A stretch of DNA of 64,000 nucleotides from Neobacillus sp. OS1-2 (lineage in GTDB: Bacteria > Bacillota > Bacilli > Bacillales > Cytobacillaceae): contig NZ_CP133265.1 of NCBI RefSeq assembly GCF_030915505.1, positions 1,674,001 through 1,738,000 on the forward strand, read 5' to 3'. Below, piece after piece: positions 17,528 through 33,338 of this stretch (within the stretch, counting starts at the first letter, position 1; every line of letters begins with the position of its first letter). The notes beneath the pieces were generated by a model that worked only from the letters and a program-made list of their open reading frames with translations, was not told where the DNA came from and did not search any database. The position numbers and the translations under genes are program-made.

Positions 17528-18532
17528 TTAGAAAAATAATGATTTAAGTAAAGCGGTTAGGAAGATGTTTGCCAAGGCGATTGGCAATAATACTTTCCAA
17601 CCAAATTCCATGAGTCTGTCGGCACGGAAACGCGGCAATGTGCTGCGAATCCAGAAGTAAACAAAGACAACCGTACAAAACTTAAGGGCAAACCAGACTG
17701 CGCCCGGGATAAAGCTAAGGAACGCAAATGGCGCCAACCATCCACCAAGGAACACGACCGTAATCAATGTCGACATTCCGAAGACATACACATACTCGGA
17801 AAGCATGAAGAACGCCCAGCGGAATCCGGCATACTCAACGAAGTAACCGGCAACAAGTTCATTCTCCGACTCCGGCAAGTCAAATGGCGTCCGGTTTAAT
17901 TCGGCAATCGATGCGATAAAAAAGACGATAAAGCCAATTGGCTGCAAGAGAATAAACCAACCATGCTTTTGCTGCATGACAATGTCATTTAAATTTAAGC
18001 TTCCAGAGAGTAAAATAACGCCAAGGACCGCCATGACCAATGGAATTTCATACGAAATCATCTGTGCCGCAGCCCGCATGCCCCCTAAGAGTGCATACTT
18101 ATTATTCGATGCCCAGCCGCCCAATACCATCCCAAAGACGGTTAAACCGGAAACGGCAATATAATACAGTAACCCGACATTAATATCGGCAAATTGAAAC
18201 TTATCGGTAAACGGCAATGTTGCCAGGACCAAAAATGATGGCGCAAACGCAATTACCGGCGCCAGAATAAATAATGGCCTGTCAGCTGCCTTCGGAATAA
18301 TATCCTCTTTTAGTAACAGCTTCAAAACGTCAGCGACCGTTTGCAGCAAGCCAAAGCGTCCACCCAGTTGGTTTGGACCATGACGCAGCTGCATGTACCC
18401 CATTACTTTCCGTTCTGCTAAAATCCCGTAAGTAACGAAGCCTAATACGACTAAAAGCAAGACCGCACCGAGTAAAAAGAAGATCCCGAAATTGGCCCAG
18501 CCGGGACTTGAATGGAGCAAATCTTCCATCAT
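17528..18532 (-). CDS. nuoH: NADH-quinone oxidoreductase subunit H
   Basis: The product is 334 residues with eight membrane helices. It carries the quinone-chamber loops [49 protein letters not shown] and [18 protein letters not shown]. It connects the peripheral arm to the membrane arm. The ATG overlaps the nuoD stop (TAATG). Confidence 0.95.
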   Translation of the reverse strand: MMEDLLHSSPGWANFGIFFLLGAVLLLVVLGFVTYGILAERKVMGYMQLRHGPNQLGGRFGLLQTVADVLKLLLKEDIIPKAADRPLFILAPVIAFAPSFLVLATLPFTDKFQFADINVGLLYYIAVSGLTVFGMVLGGWASNNKYALLGGMRAAAQMISYEIPLVMAVLGVILLSGSLNLNDIVMQQKHGWFILLQPIGFIVFFIASIAELNRTPFDLPESENELVAGYFVEYAGFRWAFFMLSEYVYVFGMSTLITVVFLGGWLAPFAFLSFIPGAVWFALKFCTVVFVYFWIRSTLPRFRADRLMEFGWKVLLPIALANIFLTALLKSLFF

Positions 18533-19632
18533 TAGCCGTCCACCTCCCCAAGGACAATATCAATTGCCCCTAAAATAGCAATCAGATTTGCAATATTTTC
18601 GCCTACTAATAGTTTCGGGAGAATTTGCAGATTATAGAATGATGGTCTTCTAAACTTCAAACGATACGGTTCTTTTTTCCCATCACTGGCAATATAGCAG
18701 CCAATTTCGCCGCGCGGCGATTCGATTCTGACAAAGGCTTCCCCTTTTGGCGCCTTGATGATTTTCGGCACCTTAGCAAGAATCTCACCTTCAGCCGGAA
18801 ATTGTTCCACGGCCTGCTCAAGTATTCTGAGCGATTGTTCAATCTCGGCAAGACGAAGATTATACCGTGCCAAACAGTCGCCATCCTCTAATGTCGGAAC
18901 ATCAAAATCAAAACGGTCGTAAATCGAATACGGCTCATCTTTGCGAAGATCCCATTTCACCCCGGTACAGCGCAAATTCGGGCCGCTGAGTGAATAGTGG
19001 ATTGCCTCTTCTTTCGTGTAGCGGCCAATTCCTTTTACCCTGTCTAAAAAGATTTCATTGCCGCTGACAAGCGAATGATAGCCGACAAGCTGCTCACGCA
19101 TATAGGGGATAAAGTCTCTCAGCCTGTCAATCCAGCCTTCAGGCGCATCCCATTTCACACCGCCCACACGCATATAGTTGAATGTTAAACGTGCACCGGA
19201 TAACTCGTTCAGCATATTGATAATCATTTCGCGATCACGGAAGGCATAGATGAATGGGCTCGTCGCCCCAAGGTCAAGGATGTAGGTGCCCCAAGCAACA
19301 AGGTGGCTGGCGATACGCCCAAGCTCCATGGCAATCACACGCAGATATTCCGCACGTTCCGGCACTTGAGTCCCCATCATCGTTTCGACCGCATGACAAA
19401 TCACATAGTTGTTCGTCATCGCTGACAGATAGTCCATCCGGTCGGTATAAGGAATAATCTGTGTATACTGCAGATTTTCTGCTAATTTTTCCGTTCCGCG
19501 GTGTAAGTAACCGATGACAGGCGTAGCTTCCGTTATGATTTCCCCATCAATTTTAATCACAAGCCGGAATACTCCGTGCGTACTAGGATGCTGAGGACCG
19601 ACGTTAAGTAACATTTCTTCTGTTCTAATCAT
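18532..19632 (-). CDS. nuoD: NADH-quinone oxidoreductase subunit D
   Basis: The product is 366 residues, of the 49-kDa/hydrogenase large-subunit family. It carries [16 protein letters not shown], the motif lining the quinone site, and [22 protein letters not shown]. The C-terminus reads [10 protein letters not shown], where most NuoD proteins end in VDR, a small difference at the last residue. It starts three bases after nuoC. Confidence 0.95.
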   Translation of the reverse strand: MIRTEEMLLNVGPQHPSTHGVFRLVIKIDGEIITEATPVIGYLHRGTEKLAENLQYTQIIPYTDRMDYLSAMTNNYVICHAVETMMGTQVPERAEYLRVIAMELGRIASHLVAWGTYILDLGATSPFIYAFRDREMIINMLNELSGARLTFNYMRVGGVKWDAPEGWIDRLRDFIPYMREQLVGYHSLVSGNEIFLDRVKGIGRYTKEEAIHYSLSGPNLRCTGVKWDLRKDEPYSIYDRFDFDVPTLEDGDCLARYNLRLAEIEQSLRILEQAVEQFPAEGEILAKVPKIIKAPKGEAFVRIESPRGEIGCYIASDGKKEPYRLKFRRPSFYNLQILPKLLVGENIANLIAILGAIDIVLGEVDG

Positions 19633-19635
19633 TGG

Positions 19636-21153
19636 TTATACCTCCACATCATACTGTTCATAATCTTTACGCAGTGGATGGCCAACCCAATCTTCCCCAA
19701 GCAGAATCCGATGTAAATTCGGATGTCCTTTAAACTTAATTCCAAGTAAATCAAATGCTTCACATTCAGGCCAGTTCGCTCCGGCCCAAATTGGCTGCAA
19801 GGACTCGATTGTTGGTTCATCGCGGTCAATCTTCACTTTTAACGCCACCGTTTGCCGGTTTTTGTATGAGTACAAGTGAACATAGACTTCCATATGTGTT
19901 TCGAAATCCGATCCATGCAGCTCAGATAGATAATCAAACCCAAGCAGCTCATTATATTTTAGAAACTGAGCCACTTTAAAATATGTATCATGCTTTGCCA
20001 CAAGTGTCGGAACATCTTTGGATAGTTTATTAATATAAGAATCTTCTAAAACATCAGAACCTAAGTTTTCGGCAATCACCTTCACATACTTATCTAAGTA
20101 TGGCTGATTTGGTGATGGTTTCGCTTCGGCTGCCGGGGTCGCTGCATCGCCAGCTTTTCCACCCGCTGCTGCCTTGGCTTTTGCTGCCGCCGCTGCTTTG
20201 GCTTTTGCCTTTGCCGCTGCGATGGCTTTCGCTTTCTCATCATCGCCACCTGCTGCTGACGCGTCTGATCCAGCTCCTGCACCGGCTGCTTTGGCTTTTG
20301 CCGCTGCTGCTGCTTTCGCCTTCGCTACCGCTACTGCCTTGGCTTTCGCTGCTGCCGCCGCTTTTGCCTTCGCATCGTCACCTGTTGCAGTATCTTCGAC
20401 AGTGCCGCCCGCTTGTTCCGTTGCTTTACGTTTCGCCGCTGCCGCTGCTTTGGCTTTGGCTACTGCTGCTGCTTTTTTCTTCGCTAGATCGTCGGCATCG
20501 CCGCCGGCGCCACTTTCTTCAGCCTCTGGTGCTGGTGCTTCGCCACCTGCTAACTCCATCGCCTTCTTTTTGGCTGCCGCTGCTGCCTTTGCCTTTGCTA
20601 CCGCTGCTGCCTTTTTCTTCGCTAGGTCATCCGCATCGTTTACCGCTGGCGTTTCTGGTTCTACTGCCGGGGTCTCTTCACTCACTGGAGCGTTGCCTCC
20701 AGCCAGTTCCATCGCCTTCCGCTTGGCCGCCGCCGCTGCTTTTGCCTTTGCTACCGCTGCTGCCTTTTTCTTCGCTAGGTCATCCGCATCGTTTGCCGCT
20801 GGCGTTTCCTCTACTGGCGGTGCCGTTTCTACTGGCGGTGCCGTTTCTACCGGCTGCGTTGATTCTGCCCCCAAGGCAGTCTCATCTGCGAACCCTTCCC
20901 GTTTCTTCTTCGCCAGTGCAGCTGCTTTCGCTTTTGCTGCCGCTGCTGCCTTTTTCTTCGCTAAATCAGCATCATCTGCTCCAACTGGGGCTTGCGGCGC
21001 GGCTGCTGCCGGTGTTTCAGCCTTTTCCGATTCAACCACCGGTTTCGGCTCTGCAACCCCCGCTTCCTTCGCCTTTCGCTTTGCTAATGCCGCAGCTTTA
21101 GCCTTTTCAGCGGCTTCTCTCTTTAATTGATCGAGATCTTTTTCCCCGCTCAT
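19636..21153 (-). CDS. nuoC: NADH-quinone oxidoreductase subunit C with long Ala/Lys-rich N-terminal extension
   Basis: The product is 505 residues. Residues 349-505 are a normal NuoC (30-kDa) domain with the signature NWPECEAFDLLGIKFKGHP and HPLRKDYEQYD. Residues 1-348 are low complexity: blocks of DADDLAKKKAAAVAKAKAAA recur about every 35-45 residues, separated by acidic or Pro-rich linkers, then pure AAAKAKA runs. Bacillus NuoC proteins often have charged N-terminal tails, but this one is more than twice the length of the enzyme domain. The function of the tail is unknown; helical rods or RNA or membrane contact are guesses. The start lies three bases after nuoB. Confidence 0.9.
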   Translation of the reverse strand: MSGEKDLDQLKREAAEKAKAAALAKRKAKEAGVAEPKPVVESEKAETPAAAAPQAPVGADDADLAKKKAAAAAKAKAAALAKKKREGFADETALGAESTQPVETAPPVETAPPVEETPAANDADDLAKKKAAAVAKAKAAAAAKRKAMELAGGNAPVSEETPAVEPETPAVNDADDLAKKKAAAVAKAKAAAAAKKKAMELAGGEAPAPEAEESGAGGDADDLAKKKAAAVAKAKAAAAAKRKATEQAGGTVEDTATGDDAKAKAAAAAKAKAVAVAKAKAAAAAKAKAAGAGAGSDASAAGGDDEKAKAIAAAKAKAKAAAAAKAKAAAGGKAGDAATPAAEAKPSPNQPYLDKYVKVIAENLGSDVLEDSYINKLSKDVPTLVAKHDTYFKVAQFLKYNELLGFDYLSELHGSDFETHMEVYVHLYSYKNRQTVALKVKIDRDEPTIESLQPIWAGANWPECEAFDLLGIKFKGHPNLHRILLGEDWVGHPLRKDYEQYDVEV

Positions 21154-21156
21154 TTG

Positions 21157-21669
21157 TTAAATCACCTTCTTCCCAGTCTTCGCTTCATAACGAATTTTCC
21201 CTTTTAATTTATTAATCCCATAAATTAATGCGGCCGGGTTTGGCGGGCATCCAGGAATATATACATCCACAGGTACGATTTGATCGACACCCTTCACAAC
21301 GGCATATGATTTAACATATGGGCCGCCGGCAGTTGCACAAGATCCCATCGCGATTACCCATTTTGGCTCTGGCATTTGGTCATATAAACGGCGTAAGATT
21401 GGCGCCATCTTTTTCGTCACTGTCCCAGAAACAATCATACAATCCGATTGCCGTGGAGATGTTCGAAAAATTGTCCCTTGACGGTCAAGGTCATAGTTTG
21501 CTCCACCTGTACCCATCATTTCAATCGCACAACAAGCCAGACCAAATGTCATTGGCCACAAGGAATTACTCCGTGCCCAACCCTTAATTTGCTCCAGCGT
21601 CGCGAAAAATACATTTCGTTCTAACTCTTTCATTTCCTGAGGCGATAAGTCTTCTAGTTTTAAGTCCAT
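21157..21669 (-). CDS. nuoB: NADH-quinone oxidoreductase subunit B, N2 cluster
   Basis: The product is 170 residues starting [12 protein letters not shown] at 21669 behind GAAGGTG, overlapping the end of nuoA. It has the four cysteines of cluster N2: the tandem pair in [14 protein letters not shown], then MGSCATAGG and PGCPPNP. It is the terminal electron donor to quinone within the complex. Confidence 0.95.
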   Translation of the reverse strand: MDLKLEDLSPQEMKELERNVFFATLEQIKGWARSNSLWPMTFGLACCAIEMMGTGGANYDLDRQGTIFRTSPRQSDCMIVSGTVTKKMAPILRRLYDQMPEPKWVIAMGSCATAGGPYVKSYAVVKGVDQIVPVDVYIPGCPPNPAALIYGINKLKGKIRYEAKTGKKVI

Positions 21670-22034
21670 CGTAGCACCTTCTTTTTCCAAGCATACACTA
21701 AGCCGATTAATAGCATCACCACGAAAATTAACATTTCAACAAGCGCAAAAATGCCTAGTTTATCATAAGCGACTGCCCATGGATATAAAAACACCGTTTC
21801 TACATCAAAGATAACAAACATTAGGGCAAAAATATAATAGCGGACATTGAACTGTACACGGGAATCGTGAAATGGCTCAATACCGCTCTCATATGTGGTA
21901 TACTTCGCTTCGCTCGGTTTAAACGGACGCAGAAGTTTCCCCAAATATAACGCCACCACTGGCAGCAGCACCCCGAGACATAGAAACACAAAAACTATCA
22001 GGTAATTATTCTGATATACATTTAGAAGATCCAT
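21660..22034 (-). CDS. nuoA: NADH-quinone oxidoreductase subunit A
   Basis: The product is 124 residues with three membrane helices. The loop [24 protein letters not shown] is the NuoA signature that borders the quinone channel. The ATG at 22034 is preceded at a good distance by GGAGGGG; upstream ATG and TTG codons lie inside the ribosome site. It is the first gene of the operon, behind the promoter at 22091-22119. Confidence 0.93.
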   Translation of the reverse strand: MDLLNVYQNNYLIVFVFLCLGVLLPVVALYLGKLLRPFKPSEAKYTTYESGIEPFHDSRVQFNVRYYIFALMFVIFDVETVFLYPWAVAYDKLGIFALVEMLIFVVMLLIGLVYAWKKKVLRWT

Positions 22035-22090
22035 GTCCATCCCCTCCAATGTTGTAAATTTTCATACTTGTGAATATTGTAACCGAATTC

Positions 22091-22119
22091 ATTATAGCAT
22101 TGTTACAAACCCCTGTCGA
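22091..22119 (-). promoter_or_regulatory. Sigma-A promoter of the nuo operon
   Basis: On the minus strand TCGACA (22114-22119), 17 bases, TATAAT (22091-22096), 56 bases upstream of the nuoA ATG. Confidence 0.75.
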
Positions 22120-22158
22120 CAAGCCATTTTAATCTAAATTGGAATTCCAACACCGCGG

Positions 22159-22222
22159 AAATTCTCTATTTTAAGGCTCTTGAGAGCTCGCTCTCAAACG
22201 AGACTTAAAATGGAGAATTTTT
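22159..22222. repeat. Long imperfect palindrome upstream of the nuo operon
   Basis: AAATTCTCTATTTTAAG (22159-22175) pairs with CTTAAAATGGAGAATTT (22204-22220), and an inner stem TTGAGAG-CTCG-CTCTCAA fills the middle, giving a hairpin of about 64 nt. It lies 40 bases upstream of the nuo -35. The 400 bases from 22223 towards the atp terminator hold no convincing gene. Confidence 0.6.
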
Positions 22223-22577
22223 GCTAGCCGCTGCGTCAGCGAAGGCGCTGGAACAGGATTCGTAAGAACACAATATGTCCACGAAATTCGACAACAACCC
22301 CTATTTAATAACAAAAGCTAAACCATGTCAGTGAGGTTTGTCATTCATTCAAACCTCTTTTTTGAAAAAATAAAAGGCCTAAATACTGAATCAACCTCTG
22401 CCCACTAGTTTCCCCTACCATCATATGCATAATTGTCCATATCATGCCCTTTACAGCGAAACTAGTCCCTTCAGTTCACGCAAGACTAGCCCATCAAACT
22501 GACAGATATACGTCGTTTCAGTTTCCTACCAACCTACACTCGCTTATCAACGGCTTGAACACACCTGGCAACGAACA

Positions 22578-22623
22578 CAAAAACCCCTCGGGGCCAGCAC
22601 AAGAATTGTACGGCCACGAGGGG
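22578..22623 (-). terminator. Intrinsic terminator of the atp operon
   Basis: On the minus strand CCCCTCG-TGGCC pairs with GGCCC-CGAGGGG and runs into TTTTTGTG. It lies about 90 bases past the atpC stop. Confidence 0.75.
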
Positions 22624-22635
22624 TCTTCATTTTTG

Positions 22636-22712
22636 TAATAAGAACTATAAATTTGGACTTAGGAAATGTCCAGCTCCAGGCGCGGAATAATCGCGCGCTT
22701 TCCGCTTTTCTA
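22636..22712. repeat. Family B repeat at the atpC stop
   Basis: The plus strand reads ATAAGAACTATAAATTT..AAATGTCCAGCTCCAGG and ends in GCTTTTC. In minus orientation the GAAAAGCGG end starts three bases after the atpC stop codon. Confidence 0.75.
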
Positions 22713-22713
22713 T

Positions 22714-23124
<411 letters not shown>

Positions 23125-23142
23125 TTACCCTCCCCGGCGCCC

Positions 23143-24576
<1,434 letters not shown>

Positions 24577-24593
24577 TTACTTACTCTTTGTTC

Positions 24594-25457
<864 letters not shown>

Positions 25458-25488
25458 TCACCACCCTCATTCAAAGAATGTTCTTTGA

Positions 25489-25571
25489 GGGGTCTGACCC
25501 CACAACCTATACTCAATAATCATTGAATGTTGGAGGTGGGGTCAGACCCCTTTAGTTAATGTCAGACCCTA
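25489..25571. repeat. Family D palindrome (GGGGTCTGACCCC) between atpG and atpA
   Basis: GGGGTCTGACCCCAC (25489-25503) and GTGGGGTCAGACCCC (25536-25550) are inverted copies, each itself a palindrome. A third damaged half, GTCAGACCCTATT, touches the atpA stop at 25572. It sits inside the atp operon. Confidence 0.8.
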
Positions 25572-27184
<1,613 letters not shown>

Positions 27185-27186
27185 TT

Positions 27187-28274
<1,088 letters not shown>

Positions 28275-28293
28275 TCAAAACAGATATATCAAT

Positions 28294-28306
28294 GGTGCCT
28301 GACACC
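28294..28306. repeat. Solo family A arm upstream of atpF
   Basis: GGTGCCTGACACC occurs once here without a partner at the 39- or 48-base offset seen elsewhere. It lies about 47 bases before the atpF GTG start, inside the operon. Confidence 0.7.
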
Positions 28307-28343
28307 CTTTTTACTATTGTTACAATATAAATAGACATAAACG

Positions 28344-28379
28344 AATGGCGAAGGTTCTCATGAAATGATCTTCGCCATT
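28344..28379. other. Hairpin between atpE and atpF
   Basis: AATGGCGAAG (28344-28353) pairs perfectly with CTTCGCCATT (28370-28379). The T run is on the plus-strand side, so for the minus-strand operon it is not a normal terminator. It may instead protect or punctuate mRNA after the highly expressed atpE. Confidence 0.55.
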
Positions 28380-28408
28380 TTTTGACCGTCTATTGGTTAC
28401 TCTACCTA

Positions 28409-28666
<258 letters not shown>

Positions 28667-28690
28667 TCAAAAATTTGAACGGTTATTATA

Positions 28691-29410
<720 letters not shown>

Positions 29411-29426
29411 TCACCTCGCTTCCGCG

Positions 29427-29801
29427 CTAGTTATGTATTTGCAAAGATCGTATAAAAAAATCTATCATAATGACAATATAGGATGTCATTAACCCTATAA
29501 CCACACTAATGAGGTGAAGATGCTCTGGAAACCTCATCGCAATAATCACAGCCAAGGCTGCACTTGCAAACCGTGAAAAAGATCCGAGTGACCGTACCTT
29601 TTTCCCTTGTGTCACCGCATTATCAAACTGATTCATCTTGCGGACCATTAACCACAAATTAAAAAGGCTCAAACTTGTCCCAACAACCAATCCCAGAAAG
29701 ATAGATTGATAAGACGTGAACCCCCAGCCGAGTACATAAATAGATAATAAAGTAAACATCCATTTTCGCTGTCTTGAAAACATTAATTGAAGTTCCGGCA
29801 T
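29427..29801 (-). CDS. atpI: ATP synthase subunit I
   Basis: The product is 124 residues with four membrane helices. This small subunit is linked in Bacillus to c-ring assembly or Mg2+ uptake. It starts at ATG 29801 behind AGGAG and follows directly on the atpZ-like remnant. Confidence 0.85.
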   Translation of the reverse strand: MPELQLMFSRQRKWMFTLLSIYVLGWGFTSYQSIFLGLVVGTSLSLFNLWLMVRKMNQFDNAVTQGKKVRSLGSFSRFASAALAVIIAMRFPEHLHLISVVIGLMTSYIVIMIDFFIRSLQIHN

Positions 29802-29807
29802 GGTTGG

Positions 29808-29912
29808 CTAATCTCCTGAAAAGAAATGACGGATCGAAGTGAACATGGAACAAATACCTGCCGTTAACCCAAGGAACAATCCGATTATTAAGAAAATTGG
29901 TTCTGTACTCCG
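29808..29912 (-). pseudogene. atpZ: atpZ (AtpQ-like) remnant lacking its N-terminal part
   Basis: Read on the minus strand and ending at a TAG just before atpI, this frame gives TEPIFLIIGLFLGLTAG and then SIRHFFSGD, matching the C-terminal half of AtpZ, which normally heads the Bacillus atp operon. Upstream the same frame meets a TGA after about 35 codons, and no N-terminal helix or start is visible in any frame. An out-of-frame ATG (29949) leads into unrelated residues. A deletion of about 40 codons is the simplest reading. Confidence 0.65.
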
Positions 29913-30009
29913 TAACGGACTTCAGGTATTTTGAAATAGATAGACGCATTATTTATCTAAATAATTCTATATGAAAATAATGAAAACCCTATCATTCATA
30001 CCCTTTGTT

Positions 30010-30038
30010 AGCATACAATAGGCACCTGTCAATGTCAA
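30010..30038 (-). promoter_or_regulatory. Sigma-A promoter of the atp operon
   Basis: On the minus strand TTGACA (30033-30038), 17 bases, TATGCT (30010-30015). No better candidate lies in the 400 bases between the protease and atpI. Confidence 0.65.
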
Positions 30039-30215
30039 TGAATTTACGTGAATTAATCCACATACAATTCCCCGTAATTTCTTCCATTTTGGATTTTTTG
30101 TTTTCACTTTCATTGTAGTGTAAATTTTGAACGTTTTTGGTCCATTTTGTGTCCATTTTGTGAACTTTGCTATATATTTCCCAAAATTGGGGCGAGGTGG
30201 GGCTCGGATTGGCCC

Positions 30216-32436
30216 CTACTCACCCTTTTCTTTAATGACAATCATCCTTTCGATAAAATCCTCCTTCCCTGCCTTTTTCGCAAAGATTTTAACTAGATAG
30301 GTGCCAGCAGCCGGCAGCATTTCGGTGGTAAGATTCCGGTGAATCTGACCCTTTTTCACATTTGTTATTGTATCTAAGAATCCAACAAATCGATAATCCT
30401 CCGGGTTAAACAATGCAATCCCAAACTCCTCCGCCCCGCCAGGCAAATACACCTCATAGCGGTACTCCCCAGGTCTATCCCCTTCCGCGAAACCAAACCC
30501 CATCACCCTCGGATATCCCGGCTCCTCTAACACATACAAATACGGAATCTGAATCGTCTTTGCCCCCGCCTGCAACTGCAAGAAGCCATCGTGGATCTTC
30601 CCTTTAAATACGCTTTGATCCACCATTAACTCCACCGCAACCTCCCTAGACTGCCCTGGCTCTAATGTAAACGACAGCGGAAACCGCCATGCCAGCCCCT
30701 CCACTTTTTTCGGAATCACAAAGGCATACCGCTGCACGTTTTTACTCGTATTTTCAACACGCAAACGAGCCTTATGGCTATCATTCTCCCCGGCAAACTT
30801 TCCAAAGCGGATACTGCTTGGGGTCACGAGCGATGCTGCCATGATCGCTTCATCCACCTGAATTCTGCCGGCCCCCTGTTCGTAGGTGCGGTAATAGGGT
30901 GATCCAGTCGCAGCCCTGTCCATATTCACTGATTCCCCCTGCCTCGCCAGCGGTTTCGCCGTATTCATCAACGCTGCCTTAATTTGCGCCGGCGACCAAT
31001 CCGGATGAGCCTGCTTGATTAACGCGCAGGCCCCCGCCACATGCGGCGCCGCCATGCTTGTCCCTTGCAGACTCAAATATCCCCCCGGAATGGTTGAATT
31101 TATCGCCACCCCCGGTGCCACAATGTCCGGCTTGATTTCCCACGTTCCCGTCACCGGCCCCCTCGAACTAAAATCCGCGAGCCGGTCCCGCTCTTCATTC
31201 ACCAAGACTCGCACCGTCACACTTCGCTTCTTCAATTCCTTTTGTAAAATAACTCCGTCACTCCTCGAGAGGGAACCAACCGGGAGGGTCAGCTGAGTAT
31301 CGAGATTCCCCATGAAGTTGCCGCTCATATTGTTGTAAATCAGAACCGCTTTAGCACCCGCTTCAAGGGCATTGTTTGCTTTTTCAGTAAAAGTAAGTGT
31401 TCCTCTTTTAAGTAAGGCTATTTTCCCTTGCACATTCTTTAACTCACTTTTTCTGCCAATTCCCCCATCGACCACCTCTAATGAGCGATCCAGCGTCCAT
31501 TTACCCGAGCCTTCCATCGGCTGGAGGCGCACTCTTTCCTGCCTTCCTTCTATTATTAGTGAGGGAATCTCCATCGTTGGTGTCGAGGCACCGACCGAGA
31601 TAGCCTTCGACGCTGTTCCCGGCGAGCCGACGCTCCAAATATCCGGTTCCGGAATTTCCGTTTGCGGCCACCGCGACAATCCCTTTATCCACGGCGCGAT
31701 TGAGCGCCAGGCTGATAGGCAGGTCCGGACCGTTGATATCATTCCCAAGCGAGAGATTGACGATATCAACTTTGTCCTTGATCGCCTGCTCAATCGCTGC
31801 AATCACCTGCTCTGTTGTCCCCCCGCCGCCCGGACCGAGGGCACGGTAAGCCACAATTTTCGCTTCTGGGGCCACACCCTTTATTTTTCCATTTGCTGCA
31901 ATGATTCCCGCTACATGGGTACCGTGAATGGTCGCTTTTCCTTGCGCGAGCGTTTCCATCGGGTCGCGATCATTGTCGACAAGGTCGTGTCCGCCGGCAT
32001 AATTCCGCTTGAGGTCCGGGTGGGTATAATCGACGCCGGTGTCGATGACTCCAACAGTTATTCCCTTTCCGGTGAGCCGTTCATCTTTCTGATCAAAATA
32101 ACTGCGCACATCGTCGCCGCCAATTATTTTCACACTTTCCTCTGTTTGGGCCTGGTATTGGGTAACAGGGGACACATTCAGGATATTTTTTTGCTGTGAA
32201 ATTTTTGCAATGGCCGTGCGGCTGCCTTCAATTGAAAAGCCGTCAATTGCTTCCCGAAAAACACGGCGCAGTTTCACCTCTTTATACGGACGGAGGAACT
32301 GTTTGATTTCCGGCTCGGTTTTGGGCTGTTCCAGAAGAACTATCGCAATCGTATCTTGATTTGGTTTCGGAATGGGCGGATGAATGAGTATTTCGGAAGT
32401 TTGAATCGTGAGAAGAATCGCTAGCAGCCATTTCAT
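30216..32436 (-). pseudogene. Subtilisin-family (S8) secreted protease with a frameshift
   Basis: An N-terminal frame (from 32436) has a signal peptide (MKWLLAILLTIQTSEIL), an inhibitor-like propeptide, Asp (VGVIDTGVDYTHPDL) and His (IHGTHVAGIIAANG). The other frame holds the rest: DIWSVGSPGTASKAISVGAS, a PA-domain-like insert (KANNALEAGAKAVLIYNN), the catalytic Ser in LQGTSMAAPHVAGA, and a C-terminal beta region. Removing one base in GGTTCC (31645-31650) joins them as AANGNSG-PDIWSVGSPG, the normal family sequence, for about 739 residues. The homologous family includes the minor extracellular protease Vpr. Either a pseudogene or a base-call error. Confidence 0.85.
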
Positions 32437-32535
32437 TGAAGAATTCCCCTTTTTTCATAGCGTTTTCTTTGAAGGGGGAAAGTATACAAGTTTTTAGGAG
32501 GAGCCGAGTTGTAGTTCGTTCTGCTCCCACCAACT

Positions 32536-32568
32536 AAAAAAAGCCGAGCGGCATCCGCTCGACTTTTT
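32536..32568 (-). terminator. Terminator between upp and the protease
   Basis: AAAAAGCCGAGCGG pairs with CCGCTCGACTTTTT around CAT. The T run is usable on either strand; it lies just after the upp stop. Confidence 0.75.
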
Positions 32569-32576
32569 CCAATCAC

Positions 32577-33233
<657 letters not shown>

Positions 33234-33289
33234 TCATGCATTCGTCTCATTTTACAGAAAAAAACTGCAATGAGCAAATGAAATCCATG

Positions 33290-33332
33290 AAAAAAAGAAC
33301 GGCCCGCTCACTATTTGAGCAGGCCGATTCTT
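33290..33332 (-). terminator. Intrinsic terminator after glyA
   Basis: On the minus strand GAATCGGCC-TGCTCA pairs with TGAGC-GGGCCGTTC and is followed by TTTTTTT. Confidence 0.75.
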
Positions 33333-33338
33333 CGCTGT

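Noticed and set aside
20100..21130. Two long open frames (about 320-330 codons) on the plus strand opposite nuoC
   Set aside because: They are antisense shadows of the Ala/Lys-codon repeats; the peptides are Leu/Pro or Ala/Phe low complexity with no ribosome site.
22444..22638. 64-codon plus-strand frame in the nuo-atp gap
   Set aside because: It runs through the atp terminator, has no ribosome site and a non-protein-like composition.
29659..29949. Minus-strand frame of 96 codons overlapping atpI
   Set aside because: It overlaps atpI in another frame and its peptide matches nothing recognisable; the atpZ remnant in a different frame explains the region better.
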